From the NCBI RefSeq assembly GCF_019097595.1, contig NC_080717.1:16557336-16621335 (forward strand): DNA of 64,000 nucleotides, given 5' to 3'. Positions 61,545-64,000 of the stretch are shown here, in pieces. How positions within the stretch are numbered: position 1 is the first letter of the stretch; every line of letters starts with the position of its first letter. This DNA comes from Hemibagrus wyckioides. Its lineage: Eukaryota > Chordata > Actinopteri > Siluriformes > Bagridae. Position numbers and translations under genes: made by a program. Under the pieces are notes generated by a model. The model made no database searches and was not told the origin of the DNA. It saw only the letters and a list, made by a program, of their open reading frames with translations.

Positions 61545-62690
61545 ATTGGTCCATCTCCTGGAGGAGATTTTAGTTTTAAACTCTTCCTGTCTCTGCCTAT
61601 TTTTGTGAAAGTTCCCCTTGTGCTACCAAAACTGGCATCAAGATGTCATCAGCAGATCTTTTAAATCCTGTTAGTTTTGAGGTGAGGCCTCCCCGGATCT
61701 GAATTTTGTCTAGCACATCCCACAGATGCTCAAATGGATTGAGATCTGAGGAATTTGGAGACCAACTCAACACTCTGAACACTTTGCCATATTCCTCAAA
61801 CCATTCCTGAACAGTTTTTGCAGTGTGTCATGGTGCATTGTCCTACTGAAAGACTCTGCTACCATTAGGGAATACCACTGCCATGAAGGGGAGTTCTTAT
61901 CTACATGTCTACAGCAATGCTTAGGTAGGTGCTATGGGTCAAAGTAACATCCACATGAATGTCAGGACCCGGAACAATTGCCCAGAGCATCACACTACAA
62001 CCACTGGCTTGCTTTCTTCTCATAGTGCATCCTGGTGCCATCTCTTCCCCAGGTAAGTGATTCACATGCACCCAGCTGTCTCATGATGTAAAAGATAGCA
62101 GGATTCATCATACCAGGCCACTCTTCCACTGCTCTGTGGTTCAGTTCTGATGCTCATGTGACCATGGTCAGCAAGGTCAGCATGTGCTCTCTGACCAGTC
62201 TGCAGCTACACAGCCTCATATGCAGCAAGCTGCAATGTACTGTGTGTTCTGACATCTTTCGATCATAGCCAACATGAACTTTTTCAGCAATTGGTGCTAC
62301 AGTAGCTCTTCTGTGGAAATGGACCAGTTGGGATAATCTTTACTACCCAACACTCTAAGCACATCAGTGAGACTTGGGAGTCCTGTCGCTAGTTTACTGG
62401 TTGTCCTTCCTTGGACCACTTTTGTTTTATAATAACCACTGCAATAAGCAACAAGAACTGCTGTTTTGGAATTGCTGGGACTCAGTCATCTAGCCATCAC
62501 AATTCGGACCTAGTCAAAATAGTCAAAGTTGCTATTTTAAGATCCTTACACTTGCCTATTTTTCCTGCTTCTAAAATGTCAACTGACTCTTCACTTGCTG
62601 ATAAGTGCCATTATAAAGCCATAATCAATCTTATTCACTTCAGCTGACAGTGTCTTTAATGTTATGTCCGCTATTTTTGAACGTGTCTTT
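61545..62690 (-). mobile_element. Tc1-like relic (family B), nearly full length, minus strand
   Basis: On the minus strand, N-terminal transposase scraps ('KCKDL'-type block near 62545) lie at the right. The catalytic block 'SWSPNSSDLNPFEHLWDVL' lies at 61690-61775. The order and spacing are those of a 1.1-kb element of the same family as 20150-20680 and 36525-37330. Stops and indels throughout make it inactive. Terminal repeats are only hinted at ('tttaatgttatgtccgc' at 62656). Confidence 0.75.
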
Positions 62691-63127
62691 TGCTCTTGCT
62701 CTTGGCACAACAAAAGAGGAGTATCTAACTAAACAGAAATTGAATATGGAGCATGTCTCTGAAGAACTGCATCCCTGCTAGTTGCGCCTCTGTGTGCTGT
62801 GAAATGAATGCAGGTATTTGGACTACTTTCTCTGAGGCGAACATTTAGGAGCTGTAGGATTTGTTCTATCTGAGTCATAGTTTGAACTGAAATTTAAATT
62901 CAGAATGTAAGTGATTTATCAGTTCTGCACTGCAGTGCTGGTTAGTATTACCCACACTACTTCATTCTTCTCTTCCAGTGGGCAGAGCAGTATTTTGCAG
63001 ATCAGATATTAAAGGGAAAAAAATGTATTATGCTTCACCATATCTTAATTGTATTATACAGTATATAAGAAAAAATGGAATTTAGCTTAGCATAGTCTCT
63101 CTTTTTCTCTCTCTCCCTGTCTCTCAG

Positions 63128-63340
63128 ACTACTAGTAGTGGCAGCAGCAGGAGGAGTTCAGATGGAGGAGGACGGCCAGTGAAGGTGGGCTCTATAGTGG
63201 AGGTCATTGGCAAGGGTTATCGTGGCATCGTGGCCTACATCGGCAATACACTCTTTGCCTCAGGAAAATGGGTAGGAGTCATACTGGAGGCCAGAGGCGA
63301 GAATGATGGCACGGTGCAAGGCAAGCACTACAAGACTTGA
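63128..63340 (+). pseudogene. dctn1: Dynactin subunit 1 CAP-Gly exon, interrupted by a stop
   Basis: A strong acceptor (pyrimidine run, 'gtctctcag') precedes an open phase-0 exon. It encodes '[15 protein letters not shown]', then the CAP-Gly domain '[20 protein letters not shown]', '[20 protein letters not shown]' and 'DGTVQG'. The domain normally binds microtubule plus ends and EB1. The loop after GVIL is one residue shorter than in human p150Glued (EARGE against DEAKGK). The frame reaches TGA at 63338-63340, where a cysteine is expected, and a decayed 'ENHFI' follows that resembles the rest of the domain. Alternatively a GC-AG donor at 63321 could end the exon. I favour a decaying copy, since pfdn6 starts 620 bases further on in the same strand. 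Confidence 0.75.
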
Positions 63341-63779
63341 GAGAATCATTTTATAAAGTCAAAAAATGTAAATAATGTGAGACTCAATTTCCACTGTTAA
63401 ACAAATGGGAGTTTGAAAAGAGCATGTGTGTGTGTGTGTGTGAGAGAGAGAGTGTGTGTCCGCGTCCCCAGTGGAAATTATGCCCCTGGGGTATATAGAG
63501 AGCAGCCAAAGGAAAGCAATATATTTCAATTAAAATTGGCTGTATACACTGCTCCTGAGTATTTTCTATTGCATATCTCCTGTTAAATCTATTAGATAAA
63601 AATCTTTATTCATTTAATTATCTTTATATACATATATGATGTTTAATCAAAAATATTCTTATGCATCCTTATGATCTTTAAAGATATTGTAAAATATAAC
63701 AATACTTAGTTTGTAATACTGGGGATAATGCATAGACTGACTTATGGTCAAGAGGCAAATATAGCATTTACTCTATATG

Positions 63780-63958
63780 GACTTTAGGCGGCGATATTAC
63801 CATTGGACGTTCTCAGTCAGTCGCAGAATGATTGCGTCATTTGCGCTGCGCCTCCCTTTAATCTGCATGGTTACGGAACAGTCAGCTAGCTAAATCAGCA
63901 GGTTGTGTTAGTGTATTTGGTAAAAACGGATGTTTAATTAGTATAAATAATCATCGGA
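63780..63958 (+). promoter_or_regulatory. pfdn6: Promoter and 5' leader of pfdn6
   Basis: Features upstream of the ATG are an inverted CCAAT box 'attgg' (63803), a CRE-like 'ttgcgtca' (63832), a GC-rich 'tttgcgctgcgcctccc' and a short leader. There is no TATA box. This fits a housekeeping promoter. The start site is inferred to lie near 63850-63900. Confidence 0.5.
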
Positions 63959-64000
63959 ATGGCGGACGCAATACAAAAGAAGCTACAGTCTGAGTTGGAA
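63959..64000 (+). CDS. pfdn6: Prefoldin subunit 6, first 14 codons (cut by window edge)
   Basis: The ATG at 63959 opens MADAIQKKLQSELE, which closely matches the start of vertebrate prefoldin 6 (MAELIQKKLQGEVE from memory). In the full protein this is the start of the N-terminal coiled-coil helix. Prefoldin is the cytosolic hexamer that hands unfolded actin and tubulin to the CCT chaperonin. The rest of the gene lies outside the window, so the exon end cannot be seen. Confidence 0.85.
   Translation, partial: MADAIQKKLQSELE

Overview
The window is nuclear DNA of a ray-finned (teleost) fish. It is AT-rich, has long introns, and is crowded with microsatellites and decayed Tc1/mariner transposons. 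A tRNA-derived SINE at 5504-5675 resembles, from memory, one common in catfish genomes, so Siluriformes is my best guess. No prokaryotic operons, CRISPR arrays or rRNA genes are visible. Less than 10% of the window is exon.

Real genes. (1) mrpl11, minus strand: five coding exons between 31295 and 7370 join without a frame error into a 191-residue mitochondrial ribosomal protein L11. A possible 5' untranslated exon with a YY1-like site lies far upstream near 47.6 kb. (2) A tmem121-family gene, plus strand: its coding sequence is one exon (26178-27194) inside the 16-kb first coding intron of mrpl11, on the opposite strand. A CpG-rich region at 22.9-23.5 kb ends in a good splice donor and is probably its promoter and leader exon. 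(3) A choline-transporter-like gene (SLC44 family, closest to SLC44A4/A2), minus strand, 55954-49677: 22 coding exons join into 717 residues, with a leader exon and a CRE palindrome upstream. (4) The first 14 codons of prefoldin subunit 6 (pfdn6), plus strand, at the right edge. (5) Just before it, a lone dynactin-1 CAP-Gly exon with a normal splice acceptor but a stop codon inside the domain, probably a dying copy.

Mobile DNA. At least three Tc1-like families are present. One copy (12390-13644) keeps both inverted repeats and the DD34E residues and is spoiled by one frameshift. The others are relics at 1-790, 5963-7040, 20150-20680, 35860-36445, 36525-37330, 54303-54727, 56973-57190 and 61545-62690. 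Two direct copies of a roughly 1-kb repeat with hAT-like ends sit at 44.6 and 48.6 kb. A SINE is inserted inside another dispersed repeat at 5.4-5.9 kb.

Least explained region. At 58.0-59.0 kb, a minus-strand LTR-like block (TATA box, poly(A) signal in a hairpin loop, NF-kB-like site) lies head-to-head with a compact plus-strand transcription unit. That unit has a TATA-like box, a four-base first exon, a short intron, an ORF of higher GC than its surroundings, and a stop codon inside the AATAAA signal. I do not recognise its product.
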